Positions 21,108 to 21,179 of a stretch of 21,179 nucleotides of DNA are shown piece by piece (the first letter of the stretch is position 1; each line of letters starts with the position of its first letter). The stretch spans positions 1 through 21,179 of the forward strand of contig DATDJZ010000197.1 of NCBI GenBank assembly GCA_036520315.1. The letters are read 5' to 3'. The stretch comes from DASUPK01 sp036520315 (GTDB lineage: Bacteria > Actinomycetota > Thermoleophilia > Solirubrobacterales > 70-9). The translations under genes were made by a program, and so were the position numbers. The notes under the pieces were generated by a model that ran no database searches, had not been told where the DNA came from, and worked only from the letters and a program-made list of their open reading frames with translations.

Positions 21108-21113
21108 AGGTTA
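21108..21113 (-). promoter_or_regulatory. Candidate -10 box (TAACCT) for the regulator-kinase-protease operon
   Basis: On the minus strand TAACCT (pattern TAnnnT) ends six bases before the ATG at 21101, which would put the transcription start at the ATG itself. No -35 box stands out. The weak match lowers confidence, but it agrees with the missing ribosome site. Confidence 0.3.
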
Positions 21114-21135
21114 GAAGCACGCTCGTGCCCGGCTG

Positions 21136-21179
21136 ATGATCGACTTGCGCCTCTACAGATACGCGCTCCTCGCGGTCCC
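21136..21179 (+). CDS. Start of a divergent membrane protein gene, cut by the window edge
   Basis: ATG at 21136 opens a frame reading MIDLRLYRYALLAV with no stop to the end of the window. A short basic and aromatic start that turns hydrophobic is typical of a signal anchor or first membrane helix. It is divergent from the response regulator with 34 bases between the starts. With only 14 codons the family cannot be named; membrane-anchored peptidases begin this way in some related genomes, but that is a weak recollection. Confidence 0.4.
   Translation, partial: MIDLRLYRYALLAV

Overview
The window is about 21 kb of GC-rich DNA, densely coding, with many GTG and TTG starts. It holds a complete rpsF-ssb-rpsR-rplI-dnaB core and a very high share of Arg/Ala/Gly/Asp codons. 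This suggests an actinobacterium-like chromosome. The dnaB-coupled DnaC-type loader, the hemolysin-repeat secreted enzyme and the trehalose gene set make me favour the deep actinobacterial class Thermoleophilia (Solirubrobacterales-like). That placement is inference from gene style and order, not a measured phylogeny.

Left part (1-6.4 kb) is accessory and metabolic. It has a membrane-anchored TPR-like protein and a tRNA-Lys(CTT). A divergent pair follows: an Lrp/AsnC regulator and an EamA/DMT exporter. Next come a secreted TIM-barrel glycosidase with RTX-type repeats, a small cupin, a decayed VOC (glyoxalase-fold) gene, a SnoaL-like protein, a GlsB/YeaQ membrane protein and a polytopic membrane protein of unknown function.

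Central part (6.4-13.1 kb) is housekeeping, mostly on the minus strand. It has purA, then (read right to left) rpsF, ssb, rpsR, rplI, dnaB and a DnaC/DnaI-type helicase loader whose TTG start follows the dnaB stop by one base. A plus-strand SnoaL-like gene is lodged between ssb and rpsR and breaks the usual ribosomal-protein/replication operon. A cupin gene lies between purA and the loader.

Right part (13.1-21.2 kb) is one minus-strand array read from 21.1 kb down to 13.6 kb: an OmpR-type response regulator, a sensor kinase, an HtrA-like lipoprotein protease, an inositol-monophosphatase-family phosphatase, a TreT-like GT4 enzyme, CsaA, and a divergent GT20 (OtsA-like) enzyme. The first three genes touch or overlap. 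The layout suggests envelope or osmotic stress sensing next to trehalose (or related glucoside) synthesis. At the right edge a divergent membrane protein gene begins.

The most unusual signal is a small imperfect-palindrome repeat with core AAACGGGTTGC, a short loop, then a GCACCC arm. It occurs at 12617-12659, 17633-17666 and twice in nested form at 18819-18900. The nested copies look like one element inserted into the hairpin tip of another, flanked by a 5-bp direct repeat (CTCCT) and in frame inside the 5' end of the htrA-like gene. The arms vary in a compensatory way between copies, which points to a conserved folded RNA or DNA element of REP-like type.
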